Made by a program: the position numbers and the translations under genes. A stretch of DNA of 64,000 bases from contig NZ_CP012357.1 in NCBI RefSeq assembly GCF_001267155.1, forward strand, positions 186,001 through 250,000, in the 5' to 3' direction. This DNA comes from Spiroplasma litorale (GTDB lineage Bacteria; Bacillota_I; Bacilli_A; Mycoplasmatales; Mycoplasmataceae). This document shows positions 12,848 through 23,183 of the stretch, piece after piece (within the stretch, counting starts at the first letter, position 1; every line of letters begins with the position of its first letter). Under the pieces are notes generated by a model. That model saw only the letters and a list, made by a program, of their open reading frames with translations, was not told where the DNA came from and did no database searches.

Positions 12848-13717
12848 ATGAAAAAAGGAAAAATAATTATTTTATCTGGTCCATCAGGTGTTGGAAAAGG
12901 AACAATTAATAAGGAATTAGCAAAAGATAATTCATTAAATCTTACACAATCAATATCAATGACAACAAGAGCGGCCAGACCAGGAGAAGTTGATGGAGTA
13001 AACTATTTTTTTGTAGACAGAAGCACTTTCAAGGATGCAATTGAACATGATGAATTAATTGAATATGCTGAATTTATTGGTAACTTTTATGGAACTCCTA
13101 GGAAGTATTTATACGACAAAATTGAAAATGGTGAAAACGTTGTTTTAGAAATTGAAGTAACTGGTGCCACTCAAATATTAAAAAAAGAAGAATCAAGTAA
13201 ATTGGTTTCAATTTTTTTAATGCCACCCAATTTAAAACAACTAGAAAATAGATTACGCAATCGCGGAACTGAAAATGAAGAAGTTATAAAACAAAGATTA
13301 GACAAGGCATTATTAGAGATACCTCTAAAACATAAATATCAGTATGTAATTACAATTGATAGTGTTGAAGATGCGGTTGAAAAAGTTAAAGAAGTATTAA
13401 CAAAAGAAGATACACTTGAAAAAGATTGAAAAACAAGTAAATATTATAAACTAAATGAAGATGTTAAAAAAATCATTACAGACCAATATATGTTTTTGGT
13501 TGACAATTGAAAAGACAATGTTATACATTTAGATAACTTTAAAGATATTAAAAGTTTTAATTTTTTAGAATATTTAATCAATTTTTTAACTGAAAAAATA
13601 TATAAATTTGTATTAGCACACGAAGAATTAAAAAGTTTAGAGAATTTCAACAAAGTAAAATCATACGCAGAAAAATTTATGTTAGACTTTAATTTTTTTA
13701 CAATAGAGCAGGAATAA
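12848..13717 (+). CDS. gmk: guanylate kinase with C-terminal extension
   Basis: Phosphorylates GMP to GDP. Residues 1-190 are a complete guanylate kinase: P-loop SGPSGVGKGT at 9-18, SMTTRAARPGEVDGVNYFF, GNFYGTP and the lid region RNRGTENEE. TGA at 13427 and 13508 are Trp, so the frame continues to TAA 13715, giving 289 aa against about 200 in most bacteria. The extra 95 or so residues are rich in Lys, Asn and Phe, with no recognised domain. It is transcribed with rsmD before and rsmB after (1-bp gap). Identity of the kinase part is certain; the role of the tail is unknown. Confidence 0.95.
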
Positions 13718-13718
13718 A

Positions 13719-14981
13719 ATGAATCCAAGATTTATATCGTTAAATATTTTAGACAATGTAATATTTAATAATTTGTTTGCAAATAAACAATTAAATAATA
13801 TAAAAAATAATATGAGTATATCAAAAAATGATATTTTTTTTATTTTTAAATTAGTTTATGGAGTTATTCAATATAAGCTTTACTTAGAATATGTAACGAA
13901 TAAAGTTTTAAAAAAAGAAATAAAAAATAATAAAATAAAAATAATTATTTGAATGGCATTGTTTCAATTAGTTTTTTTAAATTCTAAAGCTTATTATGTA
14001 ATAAATGAAGCTGTTGAATTATCAAAAAAAGTTGATCATAATTTATCTTCATTTGTTAATGCAGTTCTTAGAAAACTTCAAAATAAAGAATATTGAAAAG
14101 TAAATATTAAAAATAAAAAAAATGTCGCCCCTTTAAAAGAAGGTATCCCATATTGACTCTTCGATCAAATATCTAAACAATACTCAATTGATATTGCAAA
14201 AAAATGAATTGAATATGTTAATAAAGAATCAAATTTATATGTAAGATTAAATACATTGAAAATAAGCAAAGAAAATTTTATAAATAATTATAATGATGTT
14301 TTAAAAATAGAAGAATTAGAAATTTCTAACAACTTTTTTATTGTTAGCTCTAACTTATTTGAAACTGATTTATTAAAAAAAGGTTTTGTTTATATACAAG
14401 ACCCATTAAGTGGATTGGCGTGTGAAATTTTAAATCCAGAAAAGAATTCTAAAATACTTGATATGTGTTGTGCGCCTGGTGGTAAATTAAGTTATTTAAG
14501 TCAATTAGTTAATCAAGAAGCAGATATTACAGCTATTGAAATTAATGAAAATAAAAAAAATATAATACAAAATAATTTAGAAAATCTTGGTATTTTAAAT
14601 ATAAATATAAATTATATTGATGCAGTTGATTATAAAACCAAAACAAAATTTGACTACATACTATTGGATGCTCCGTGCACTGGATATGGGGTGATCAAAA
14701 ATAAGCCAGAGATAAGATTAAGAAAAAGTACTAATGATGATATTCAAAAACTTTATAATTTACAAAAAAAACTACTAGAAAAAGCATATAGTTTATTATC
14801 TAAGGGTGGAGCAATTGTTTATTCAACTTGTACAATTAATAAAAATGAAAACGAATTTCAAATTGATGAGTTTTTAAAGAAACATAAAAAAATGAAAAAA
14901 GTTTATGAAAAACAATATTTTGGTTTTGAATACAATACTAATGGTTTTTACATATGTAAGTTAATTAAGAGTAGTGTTTAA
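13719..14981 (+). CDS. rsmB: 16S rRNA (cytosine-967 C5)-methyltransferase
   Basis: Makes m5C967 in 16S rRNA. It has 420 aa. The N-terminal third is a NusB-like RNA-binding domain (INEAVELSKKVDHNLSSFVN), and the C-terminal part is the SAM methyltransferase. It has the SAM motif DMCCAPGGKLSYL, the PCT motif with catalytic Cys in LLDAPCTGYG, and the second conserved Cys in YSTCTINKNENE. The N-terminal half has several TGA Trp codons. It begins 1 bp after gmk, so it is probably translated by coupling. The gene order matches B. subtilis, where rsmB precedes rlmN. Confidence 0.95.
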
Positions 14982-15000
14982 TTAAAATCACTATATATGG

Positions 15001-15006
15001 TATAAT
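15001..15006 (+). promoter_or_regulatory. extended -10 promoter for rlmN and its operon
   Basis: TATAAT preceded by TGG (a TGn extended -10) lies 17 bp upstream of the rlmN start, in the 41-bp gap after rsmB. The -35 region has no clear consensus, as is common with extended -10 promoters. Confidence 0.55.
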
Positions 15007-15022
15007 TAGAAATGGAGTTAAC

Positions 15023-16096
15023 ATGAAAAAAAATAGTATCTTTAATTACACATTAGAAAATTTAGAAATCTTCCTTGAAAAAAATAACTTTAAAAAGTTT
15101 TCTGCAAAACAAATATTTAATTGACTTTATGTTAAAAATATTTTAGATTTTGATTTAATGACAAATTTAAGTAAAGAACTTAAAACGTTTTTAAAGGAAA
15201 ATTTTGAAATTAATGAACTTAATTTATTGGTTTCTGAAGAATCAAATGACGGTACAATAAAATTGCTTTTTATGTTAGACGATAAAAAAACAATTGAAAC
15301 AGTATTGATGCCACAAAAATACGGTCAATCAGTTTGTGTTACCACTCAAGTTGGTTGCAAAATGTCTTGTACTTTTTGTGCATCTGGTCTTATAAAAACC
15401 GAAAGAAATTTAGAAACTTATGAAATGGTACTTCAAATACTTACTATTAATAAAATTTTAAAAGATAAATATATAGATGACCCTGATAATCCAAAGGCAA
15501 GAGTAAGTCATATTGTGGTTATGGGGATTGGCGAACCATTTGATAATTTTAAAAATGTTTGAGATTTTGTAAATATAGTCAATAATGGAAATGGTTATAA
15601 AATTGGTGCTAGACATATAACTATTTCAACTTGTGGTGTAGTTCCTAAAATAATTGATTTCGCGAATTTAAATAGTCAAGTAAATTTAGCAATATCATTG
15701 CACGCTCCAAATAACGAAATAAGAAATAAACTTATGCCTATTAATAAAGCGTACCCAATTGAAAAACTAATTGATGCAGTTAAATATTATGTTAATAAAA
15801 CTAACAGAAGAATTACTTTTGAATATATTTTAATCGAGGGGATAAATGATTCAGAGCAAAATGCAATTGAATTAGCAAAACTTGTAAAAGGTATCAACGG
15901 TTATGTAAATTTAATTCCATACAACGAGGTTGAAGAAAATCCATTTAAAAGATCAACAAAAATAAGTCAATTTTTTCAAGTGTTAAAAAAATTAAATGTA
16001 AATGCAATATTGAGAAAAGAATTTGGTATTGATATTAATGCAGCTTGTGGTCAACTTAGAGCAAAAAGAGAAGGAATCTTAAAGAATGAAATTTAA
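15023..16096 (+). CDS. rlmN: 23S rRNA A2503 / tRNA A37 methyltransferase
   Basis: Radical-SAM enzyme that methylates C2 of A2503 in 23S rRNA and of A37 in some tRNAs. It has 357 aa. The [4Fe-4S] motif CKMSCTFC is clear, as are VVMGIGEPFDNF and the mechanistic Cys near the C-terminus in INAACGQL. TGA codons near 15121 and 15560 are Trp. The start ATG 15023 follows TGGAG. The last 11 bp overlap stp. It needs SAM (made by metK) and an Fe-S cluster (from the Suf system), both encoded in this window. Confidence 0.96.
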
Positions 16097-16841
16097 ACAT
16101 ACAATGTTATCAGAAATTGGTAACTACAGAAAACTAAATCAGGACTATGTAGGATTTGTAGAAAATAATGGTAATGCTTTCGGAATAGTTTGTGATGGAA
16201 TGGGTGGACATGCTCACGGTGAAGTTGCATCAAAAATTGCAGTTGAAAAATTTATAAAACTATTCAAAGAACAAGATTTTAATGGATTAAATCAAAAAGA
16301 TATTAATAGATGATTAAGAAATAGCGTAAGTGAAATTTTAAATGAAATGGTTGAATATTCAAATGAGCATTTCGAAACTAAAGATATGGGAACCACACTA
16401 ACTGCAATATTATTTACTTCAATTGGAGGTTTCGTAGTGAACATTGGTGACTCTAGAACTTATAAATTAGTTGGAGAAGATATTCACCAAATAACACAAG
16501 ATCAAAATTTGTGAAATTCAACACCTGAAGCAGAAAGAAATGATATGAAAATGTCAGGTCTTTATAGTGAAGTCAATGAAGTTACATTTTGAAAAGTTTT
16601 AACAAGTGCTTTAGGGCCACAAAAAACATTAAGAATTGATACATACTTCATAGAAGATATAAGTGGTACTTATTTTTTAACCACTGATGGTATTCATGAT
16701 TATATGGATAATGAACTTACAGCATCAACTTTAGCAAACAAAAAAATTAAATTAAAAGATAAAGCTTTTTATATAATTGAAGACGCTAAAGAAAATGTAT
16801 CGACTGATAATTTAACTATACTAATAATAGAAGTGGAGTAG
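16086..16841 (+). CDS. stp: PP2C-type serine/threonine phosphatase
   Basis: A Mn/Mg-dependent phosphatase that reverses phosphorylation by the neighbouring kinase. It has 251 aa. PP2C motifs in order: N-terminal EIGNYRKLNQDY, metal-binding VCDGMGGHAHGE, MGTTLTAILF, VNIGDSRTY, LTTDGIHDY and the final STDNLT. The ATG start lies inside the end of rlmN (11-bp overlap), with GGAATC upstream. TGA at 16311, 16512 and 16590 are Trp. It corresponds to B. subtilis prpC. It is followed after 38 bp by prkC, and the pair is a conserved signalling unit. Confidence 0.95.
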
Positions 16842-16879
16842 AATCCATTTTTTTGCTATTATATTAAAAAGGAGCAATA

Positions 16880-17893
16880 ATGAGAGATTACGAAACTGGT
16901 GAACTTTTAGCAGATAGATATGAAATTATTGAAAAACTAGGTAAGGGTGGAATGGCATCAGTTTATAAAGCTATTGATGCATACACCAGAACAATAGTTG
17001 CAGTTAAAGTAATAGCTCCAGAAATTGTTATAAAACCTGTTGGACAAGAGCGATTTGAAATCGAAAAAGAAGCTTTTGCTAAATTAGGAATGAATCCATA
17101 TGTAGTCAAACTTTTTGATGTTATTCAATCAGGAAGCGAATGGCTTATAATTCTTGAAAATGTTGATGGAGGAACTTTAAAAGACAAATATCGCCAATTT
17201 GGAGCAATGACTTTATCAGAAATTAAATATTACTTTTCAAAACTTTGTGATGCGTTAGAAGATGCTCATAATTTGGGAATAATTCACAGGGATATTAAAC
17301 CTGATAATGTTTTGCTAACTAAAAGCGGTCAAGTTAAGCTTGCCGATTTTGGAATTTCTGTTATGGAAGGTTATGATACAGAAGTTGAAAAAGCTATTGG
17401 AACTCCAAAATATATGCCACCAGAAATTATTGCTGCTCAAAAACCAACTCCACAGAGTGATATATACTCGTTAGGAATAATGTTATATGAATTTAGTACT
17501 GGAATTGCGCCATTTGTCGGTAAAGAAGCAAAAAAAATAGCTGGTAAACATTTAAGAGAAGCTCCAACCTTTCCGAGATTGATAAACCCAGCTATTCCTC
17601 AGAGTCTTGAAAATATAATACTTAAGATGATTGAAAAAGAACCACAATATAGATATCAAAGTGCTTCTGAAGTTAAAAGGGACCTTTTAAAAGTAAAACA
17701 AACTGATTTAGTTAAGCAATACACTTATCATAAAAAAGTTTTTTTAATGGCAGGAGATAAGGCTAGAAAATTTAATGTAGGAACTTTTTACAGTAAATTA
17801 CCATTAATTGCCAAAAATAGATTTTCATTTGCATTATCATTTGTAATACTTTTATCTATAATTGCATTCGTTATTGTCTTAGTATTTGTTTAA
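16880..17893 (+). CDS. prkC: membrane serine/threonine protein kinase
   Basis: A Hanks-type kinase of 337 aa. Glycine loop LGKGGMASVYK at 20-30, ATP-binding Lys in AVKVIAP at about 43, catalytic HRDIKPDN, DFGISV and the GTPKYMPPE activation segment. Residues 312-336 are a single hydrophobic helix, so the kinase is anchored in the membrane with its catalytic domain inside. Unlike Firmicute PrkC it has no external PASTA domains, which fits a cell with no peptidoglycan; what it senses is unknown. The start ATG follows AAGGAG. It forms an operon with stp and rsgA. Confidence 0.95.
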   Translation: MRDYETGELLADRYEIIEKLGKGGMASVYKAIDAYTRTIVAVKVIAPEIVIKPVGQERFEIEKEAFAKLGMNPYVVKLFDVIQSGSEWLIILENVDGGTLKDKYRQFGAMTLSEIKYYFSKLCDALEDAHNLGIIHRDIKPDNVLLTKSGQVKLADFGISVMEGYDTEVEKAIGTPKYMPPEIIAAQKPTPQSDIYSLGIMLYEFSTGIAPFVGKEAKKIAGKHLREAPTFPRLINPAIPQSLENIILKMIEKEPQYRYQSASEVKRDLLKVKQTDLVKQYTYHKKVFLMAGDKARKFNVGTFYSKLPLIAKNRFSFALSFVILLSIIAFVIVLVFV

Positions 17894-17894
17894 T

Positions 17895-18782
17895 ATGCAA
17901 TCAGGAATAGTATTAAAAATATTAAGTGAATTTGTGTATGTTTTTTTTAATAATGATATATACGTTTGTAACTCAAAAGGAATTCTAAGACATAACAAAA
18001 AAACACCAATAACAGGAGATTACGTAGACTTTGAAATAATTGATGAGGTCTTACAGCAGGGTTTGATTAAAAATATAAAAAAAAGACGAAATGAGTTATA
18101 TAGACCTAAAATTGCAAATATTGATCAAGCAATAATTGTAACATCATTGAGAGAACCAAATCTTAATACATTCACTTTGAATAAGTACTTATTTTTCATA
18201 GAATCCTTAAATATTGAACCTGTTCTGCTTTTTACTAAAACTGATCTCTTAAATAAAAAAGATTTAGATTATATTAAAGCAGTTGAGTATTCAAAATTAA
18301 AATATAAGACAATATTTATAAGTAATGTAAATAAAGTCGATGAAAATTTTAATAAACTTGAAGAAGTGGTAGAAAAAAAAGTATCTGTATTTACAGGTCA
18401 AACAGGTGCAGGTAAATCAACTACTTTAAATAATTTAATACCAAATTTATTTGAAAAAACTCAAGAAATATCTAAGTCTTTAAATAGAGGTAAACACACA
18501 ACAACTAAAAATGAGTTATTTCAATATAACAATGGTTTAATAGCTGATACACCAGGATTTTCATCATTTGAATTTAAAAATATAGATGTATTAGAGTTAG
18601 TAAGTGGTATTAGGATATTTTCTCAATACAGTAATAAATGCAAGTTTAATAACTGTGTGCATATAAATACTCCTAATTGTGAAGTGTTTAGACAAGTTGA
18701 AGATTCTAAGATTCCTAAATTTATATATGATGATTATGTTAAAGTGATAAATGAATTAAGAGCTTCAATTAAAAAGGGGTAG
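17895..18782 (+). CDS. rsgA: ribosome small-subunit GTPase RsgA
   Basis: A GTPase that checks and helps mature the 30S subunit. It has 295 aa. It has the circularly permuted order typical of the family: G4 (LFTKTDLL) first, then the P-loop GQTGAGKSTT near residue 167, and G3 DTPGF. The N-terminal OB-fold begins MQSGIVLK. The C-terminal zinc site has C...NNCVHINTPNC. I chose ATG 17895, 1 nt after the prkC stop, because family proteins start with this segment. A TTG at 17886 would add MFN but overlaps prkC. Followed directly by rpe, as in B. subtilis. Confidence 0.94.
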   Translation: MQSGIVLKILSEFVYVFFNNDIYVCNSKGILRHNKKTPITGDYVDFEIIDEVLQQGLIKNIKKRRNELYRPKIANIDQAIIVTSLREPNLNTFTLNKYLFFIESLNIEPVLLFTKTDLLNKKDLDYIKAVEYSKLKYKTIFISNVNKVDENFNKLEEVVEKKVSVFTGQTGAGKSTTLNNLIPNLFEKTQEISKSLNRGKHTTTKNELFQYNNGLIADTPGFSSFEFKNIDVLELVSGIRIFSQYSNKCKFNNCVHINTPNCEVFRQVEDSKIPKFIYDDYVKVINELRASIKKG

Positions 18783-18784
18783 TT

Positions 18785-19468
18785 ATGAAAAAAACTATAG
18801 CAGCAGCAAGCATACTAACAGCTGATTTTTTAAATTTAAAATTAGAACTAGATAAATTATGAAAAGCAAACATTAAATGAATCCACTATGATGTAATGGA
18901 CTATAATTTTGTACCTAATTTATCTTTTGGACCAAAAATACTATCAGATATTACAAATTTTTATGATTTCAATATTGATATTCACTTTATGGTAAGAATA
19001 GATGAAAAATGAAATATAAATGATTATTTAAATTCATTTATGCTAAATAATGTAAAACAATTTACTTTTCATATCGAGTCTCTAAATGATTCTCAAATTA
19101 ATGAAGTGCAAAATTTTTGTTTAAAAAATAGAATTAATTTTTCATTGGCCATTAACCCAAATACAAGTATTGAAAGAATAGAAAAATACTTTAAAATCCT
19201 CGATAATATTCTAGTAATGAGTGTCCAACCTGGTTTTGGAGGGCAAAAATTTATTGAAGATGTGATTATAAAAATCAAAGATTTAAAAAATATTAAAAAC
19301 AAAAATAACTATAGCTATACAATTGAAATTGATGGTGGAATAAATCAAGAAACATATAAAATTGCTAAAGAAGCAGGTGTTGATATTTTAGTTGCAGGTA
19401 GTTACTTAGTAAATAAAAATATTACACAAGAGGAATTGTTTGAAAGAGTGAATCAAATTGAAAAATAA
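18785..19468 (+). CDS. rpe: ribulose-phosphate 3-epimerase
   Basis: Interconverts ribulose-5-phosphate and xylulose-5-phosphate in the non-oxidative pentose phosphate pathway. It has 227 aa and a TIM-barrel pattern. Metal and substrate motifs: IHYDVMDYNFVPNLSFGP, VMSVQPGFGGQKF, and EIDGGINQET with the catalytic Asp. TGA codons in the first third are Trp. The start ATG 18785 is 2 bp after rsgA; the end overlaps thiN by 11 bp. Confidence 0.96.
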
Positions 19469-20078
19469 GGCTTTAATCGTTTGTTGTGAAAATGATTTAA
19501 ATTTGAAAGTATTTGAAAAATCACATTATATAGTTGGTGTTGAAAGAGGATGTTTAGATTTAATTCATAAATCAATATTAATTGATGATGCAATTTCTGA
19601 TTTTGATAGTGTTACTAAAAAAGAAATTCAACATATAAGAGATAATGTAAAAAACTTTGTTAAGTTAAATGAAGAAAAAGATTTTCTTGATGGTGTTGCA
19701 GCAATACAACATGTTATAAATAAATATAATATTAATGATATATCAATAGTGTTAAAACCAACTAAAAGAATGGATTTTAACTTGTCAATTATTGAATTGG
19801 TTGAGTATTATAATGTTAAAATAATTAATGATTTTTCATTAGCGTTTAAACTAAAAAAAGGAAGAAATGTATTAGAATACTTTAGATATGATTCATTTAA
19901 ATACGTCTCTTTATTTCCATTAAAAAACTCAATCATTACAATTAAAAACATGAAATATTGTGTTGAAGAAATGTTGTTTGAAAAACATAAAACAGTTGGT
20001 TTTTCAAATGAACTAATAAATCAACTTAATCCAGAAATTATTACAAATGAAGAAGTTATTATTATTTTTACAAAATAA
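19458..20078 (+). CDS. thiN: thiamine pyrophosphokinase
   Basis: Transfers pyrophosphate from ATP to thiamine to make TPP, needed for transketolase and pyruvate dehydrogenase. It has 206 aa. It has the early VGVERG segment, the metal-binding ISDFDSV motif, and the DFLDG motif with its Asp residues. The likely start is TTG 19458 inside the end of rpe; no in-frame ATG fits better. It is the last gene of the rlmN-to-thiN run and ends in a terminator. Confidence 0.9.
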   Translation: MKNKALIVCCENDLNLKVFEKSHYIVGVERGCLDLIHKSILIDDAISDFDSVTKKEIQHIRDNVKNFVKLNEEKDFLDGVAAIQHVINKYNINDISIVLKPTKRMDFNLSIIELVEYYNVKIINDFSLAFKLKKGRNVLEYFRYDSFKYVSLFPLKNSIITIKNMKYCVEEMLFEKHKTVGFSNELINQLNPEIITNEEVIIIFTK

Positions 20079-20106
20079 AAAACCTAGAAATATCTAGGTT
20101 TTTGTT
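20076..20106 (+). terminator. intrinsic terminator after thiN
   Basis: AAAAACCTAGA-AATA-TCTAGGTTTTT: an 11-bp perfect stem with a 4-nt loop starting at the thiN stop codon. It works in both directions, serving thiN on the plus strand and possibly the tRNA transcript on the minus strand. Confidence 0.92.
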
Positions 20107-20115
20107 ATCAATAAC

Positions 20116-20198
20116 TGGTGCCCTCTGTCGGACTCGAACCGACATGATTTCTCGGCAGATTTTGAGTCTGCTGCGTCTACCAATTCCGCCAAGAGGGC
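20116..20198 (-). tRNA. tRNA-Leu(CAA)
   Basis: An 83-nt class II tRNA on the minus strand. The acceptor stem GCCCTCT pairs with AGAGGGC, and CCA is encoded in the gene (20116-20118). The anticodon arm is GCAGA-CTCAAAA-TCTGC with anticodon CAA (20162-20164), reading UUG. It has a long variable arm, and the T arm is GTCGG-TTCGAGT-CCGAC. It lies 19 bp downstream of rpmB on the same strand. Confidence 0.96.
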
Positions 20199-20217
20199 AA
20201 ATATAAATAATTAAAAA

Positions 20218-20418
20218 TTATTTAACTAATTGACTATTTTTTTTCAAAGTTCTTAAAGTTCTTGCAGAAACTTTTGTTGTAATAAGTTTTCCGTTTTCAT
20301 CAATAAGTTTAACTTTTTGTAGATTTAGGTTTCATGTTCTTTTATTTGCGTTCATAGCATGAGATCTTGAATTACTAAACATTGGACCTTTACCTGTTAA
20401 TGAATCTTTTCTTGCCAT
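20218..20418 (-). CDS. rpmB: 50S ribosomal protein L28
   Basis: A 66-aa ribosomal protein of the large subunit. The sequence starts [20 protein letters not shown], the L28 signature, then NKRTWNLNLQKV and [14 protein letters not shown]. One TGA is Trp. The start ATG 20418 follows GAGGTGATT. It is on the opposite strand to its neighbours, exactly as rpmB is in B. subtilis between thiN and yloU. Confidence 0.97.
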
Positions 20419-20576
20419 TTTAATCACCTCAAATTTTATTTTAATAATAGATTTATAATTTTACGAGCAATATAATTATACATTAATTAATAAATTTAAT
20501 ATAATAATTTGAAAAAACATATAAATTTTATTTTAATATAATTCTTATTGGGGTAAAATAAATTTGTAGAATATAT

Positions 20577-20607
20577 TTGACGTTTTATTTATAAATACTA
20601 ATAGAAT
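20577..20607 (+). promoter_or_regulatory. possible promoter for asp23-fakA
   Basis: TTGACG (20577-20582) resembles a -35, and TAGAAT (20602-20607) or TAATAG (20599-20604) could be the -10, at spacings of 19 or 16. They lie in the 211-bp gap between the divergent rpmB and asp23-like genes, which holds no other gene that I can see. Confidence 0.4.
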
Positions 20608-20629
20608 CAAAAAATAGGGAGCGATATTT

Positions 20630-20929
20630 TTGGAAAGTAAAATAATTGAAACAATTAAAAATACAATATATACAATTCCTGGAATATCTTCTTTTGCGAA
20701 TTATTTAATTGATTCATATGATATTTCAACAGACGATGTTTCTAATGCAGTAGAAATTTCAAAATTCGAAAGCATATATAAGATAAAGTTACATTTAGTT
20801 TTATTTAATGGTGTAAATATAAAAGATGTATTAACAGAAGTCCAATCAAGGCTGAAGTATGAACTTGAAAGAGTTCATGAATTCAAACAAAATTTTATAG
20901 TTGATGTTATAGTTGATGATTTAAAATAA
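20630..20929 (+). CDS. Asp23/Gls24 family (YloU-like) protein
   Basis: A small 99-aa protein with the Asp23/Gls24 pattern (IPGISSFANYL near the start, KIKLHLVLFNGVNIKDVLTE in the middle, EVQSRLKYELE). Its exact role is not known. In Firmicutes the homologue yloU lies just before the fatty-acid kinase gene, as here. The start is TTG 20630, 8 nt after a good GGGAGCGA ribosome-binding site. fakA follows after 64 bp. Confidence 0.85.
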   Translation: MESKIIETIKNTIYTIPGISSFANYLIDSYDISTDDVSNAVEISKFESIYKIKLHLVLFNGVNIKDVLTEVQSRLKYELERVHEFKQNFIVDVIVDDLK

Positions 20930-20993
20930 TTTACTTTGTATTAATTAAAATTATTTTTTTTATATTAAAATGTATAAATAGAAAGTGGAAATT

Positions 20994-22637
20994 ATGAAGC
21001 AATTGCAGTTTTTAAAAAGTATGATTACTAGTGGAGTTAATAACGTTTATAATAACTACCCTAAAATTGATAAATTAAATGTGTTTCCAGTTCCTGATGG
21101 TGATACAGGAACAAATATGAACTTAACTTGTACAAACGGTTTACAAGAAATCGAAGACGGAAATTATAAAAGCGCTTGAGAACTTATGTCTAAATTTTCA
21201 AGAGGGCTTATAATGGGTGCAAGAGGAAACTCAGGAGTTATTTTTTCACAAATAGTAAAAGGCTTCGCAAATGGACTAAAGGAAGATGATAGTTTAACTG
21301 CAAAATCTTGAAAAATAGCTTTTAAAATGGCAAAAGAAGTTTCGTATAGTGCTGTTATGAAACCTGTAGAAGGTACTATATTAACTGTAATAAGAGAAAC
21401 TAGTGAGTCTTTAGACTCTTTAGATGATAATTTAGATCAAAAAGAGTTCTGAAAAAAAGTAATTGAAGCTTCTAAAAAATCACTTGATAAAACACCAGAT
21501 TTATTACCTGTTCTTAAAGAAGTTGGTGTAGTTGATAGTGGTGGATATGGTCTTGTTAAGTTTTTTGAGGGCATGGAACAATATGTTCGATTAGGTAAAA
21601 TAATTCAAAGGCTAAAAAAACTTGAAGAAAATACAGGAAATAATATTGAATATGATAACATTGATGAGTTTGGTTATTGTACTGAGTGTATAGTAAATTT
21701 AATGGATGATTATATTGATAATTTAAATGTAGATGTTGTTAGAAGTACTCTTGAAGGTTACGGAAACACTTCTATTGTTGCTGTAACAGATAGTGATATA
21801 TTAAAAGTTCATACTCATGCTTTAATGCCAGGACAAGTATTAACATATATGCAACAATATGGAGAATTTAAATCTATTAAAGTTGAAAATATGAACTTGC
21901 AAGCCGAAAAACATACTACAGCTGCAGGTAAAAAAGATTCTGTAATTAAAGAAGTTGATAGAAAAAGACTATTAAAAAATGAAATTGCAACAATTTCAGT
22001 CTCAAGATCAAAAGGAATTGCCGACTATTTTAAAGAACAACTAAGTATTGATTATGTAATTGATGGAGGTCCTAAAATGAATCCTTCAACAAATGATTTT
22101 CTTGAGGCGATAGAACGAGTTGATGCTAAAGTAGTTTATATTTTTCCTAATGACGCAAATGTTCTTCTTGCTGCAAAACAAGCAAAAGATCTTGAAAAAC
22201 TTTCTAAAGTAGTTGTTATAGAAACAACTACTATACCTGAGGGAATTACAGCATATTTAAATCTTGACCCTGATGAAAGTATTAAAAAAAATGAATCTGC
22301 AATTGCGAAAGTTCTAAAAAATGTTACATCTATATCAATTAATAAAGCTGCAAGGGATTCAAAAATTGATAATGTTGATATTAAAGAAAACCAATTTATG
22401 TCTTCTGTTAATAGAAAAGTTTTTTGTGCAGCAGATAGTCTTAATGAAGTCATTGTAAAAGTATTATCTAAGAATATTAGTTCAAAAACTGAAATATTAA
22501 CAATTTTTACAGGCGCTGACGCAACTTTTAAAGATATTAGTAATTTAAGAAAATTTTTAGATGAAAATTATGATGTAGAATATGAATTAATAGAAGGTGG
22601 GCAAGAAGTTTACCTATTTATAATTGGTATTGAATAA
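20994..22637 (+). CDS. fakA: fatty acid kinase subunit FakA (DhaL/DegV fusion)
   Basis: ATP-binding subunit that phosphorylates fatty acids held by a FakB carrier, so that host fatty acids can enter phospholipid synthesis through PlsX/PlsY. It has 547 aa. The N-terminal DhaL domain has [12 protein letters not shown] at 31-42, followed by [12 protein letters not shown]. The linker has GYCTEC, and the C-terminal DegV-like half ends in EGGQEVYLF. Several TGA codons are Trp in the first 200 residues. I chose ATG 20994 over an in-frame GTG at 20985, which falls in the ribosome-binding region. No fakB is in the window, but plsX follows 4.6 kb later, which supports the pathway. Confidence 0.93.
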
Positions 22638-22661
22638 TAAAATAAAAAAGGATGTTTAAAT

Positions 22662-23159
22662 ATGAAAGAAATAATATTAGGGGCGGGGTGCTTTTGAGGA
22701 ACTCAGGCCTTTTTTGACAAAATTAATGGTATTGTAAAAACAGAAGTTGGTTATGTAAATGGAGTACTTGACAATGTAACTTATGAACAAGTTTGTAGAG
22801 GAAATACTGGGTTTATTGAAGTTTGCAAAATATGATTTGACGAAACTAAAATAACTTTAGAAAAAATACTGAATAAATTTTTTGAAATTATAGACCCAAC
22901 AATTGAAAATAGACAAGGTAATGATATTGGGACACAATACCAATCTTCAATCTTTTACTTAGAGAAAGATAAAAAAACTTTTGAAAATTCTATTTTTAGT
23001 GTAATAAAAAATATACAATCTTCATATGATAGTGTGATAAAAACTAGGGTTGATACATTAAAAGTGTATATAAAGGCTGAAGAGTATCATCAAAAATATC
23101 TTGATAAAAATCCAACTGGATATTGTCATATAGATTTAAGTAAAGCCAACAATGACTAA
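22662..23159 (+). CDS. msrA: peptide methionine sulfoxide reductase MsrA
   Basis: Repairs oxidised methionine (S-sulfoxide) in proteins. It has 165 aa. The catalytic motif GCFWG has its Cys at residue 10. Other family segments are TEVGYVNG, FFEIIDPT, GNDIGTQYQSSIFY and AEEYHQKYL. TGA encodes the motif Trp. The start ATG follows AAAAGGATG. It lies 24 bp after fakA and 24 bp before the large permease, all on the same strand. Confidence 0.96.
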
Positions 23160-23183
23160 TTTTTTTATGAAAGAAGAATAAAA

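Noticed and set aside
13950-13952. TGA codons that split many genes (here rsmB) and look like nonsense mutations
   Set aside because: They fall on positions where the protein families have Trp, and in all housekeeping genes alike, so they are Trp codons and not pseudogene marks.
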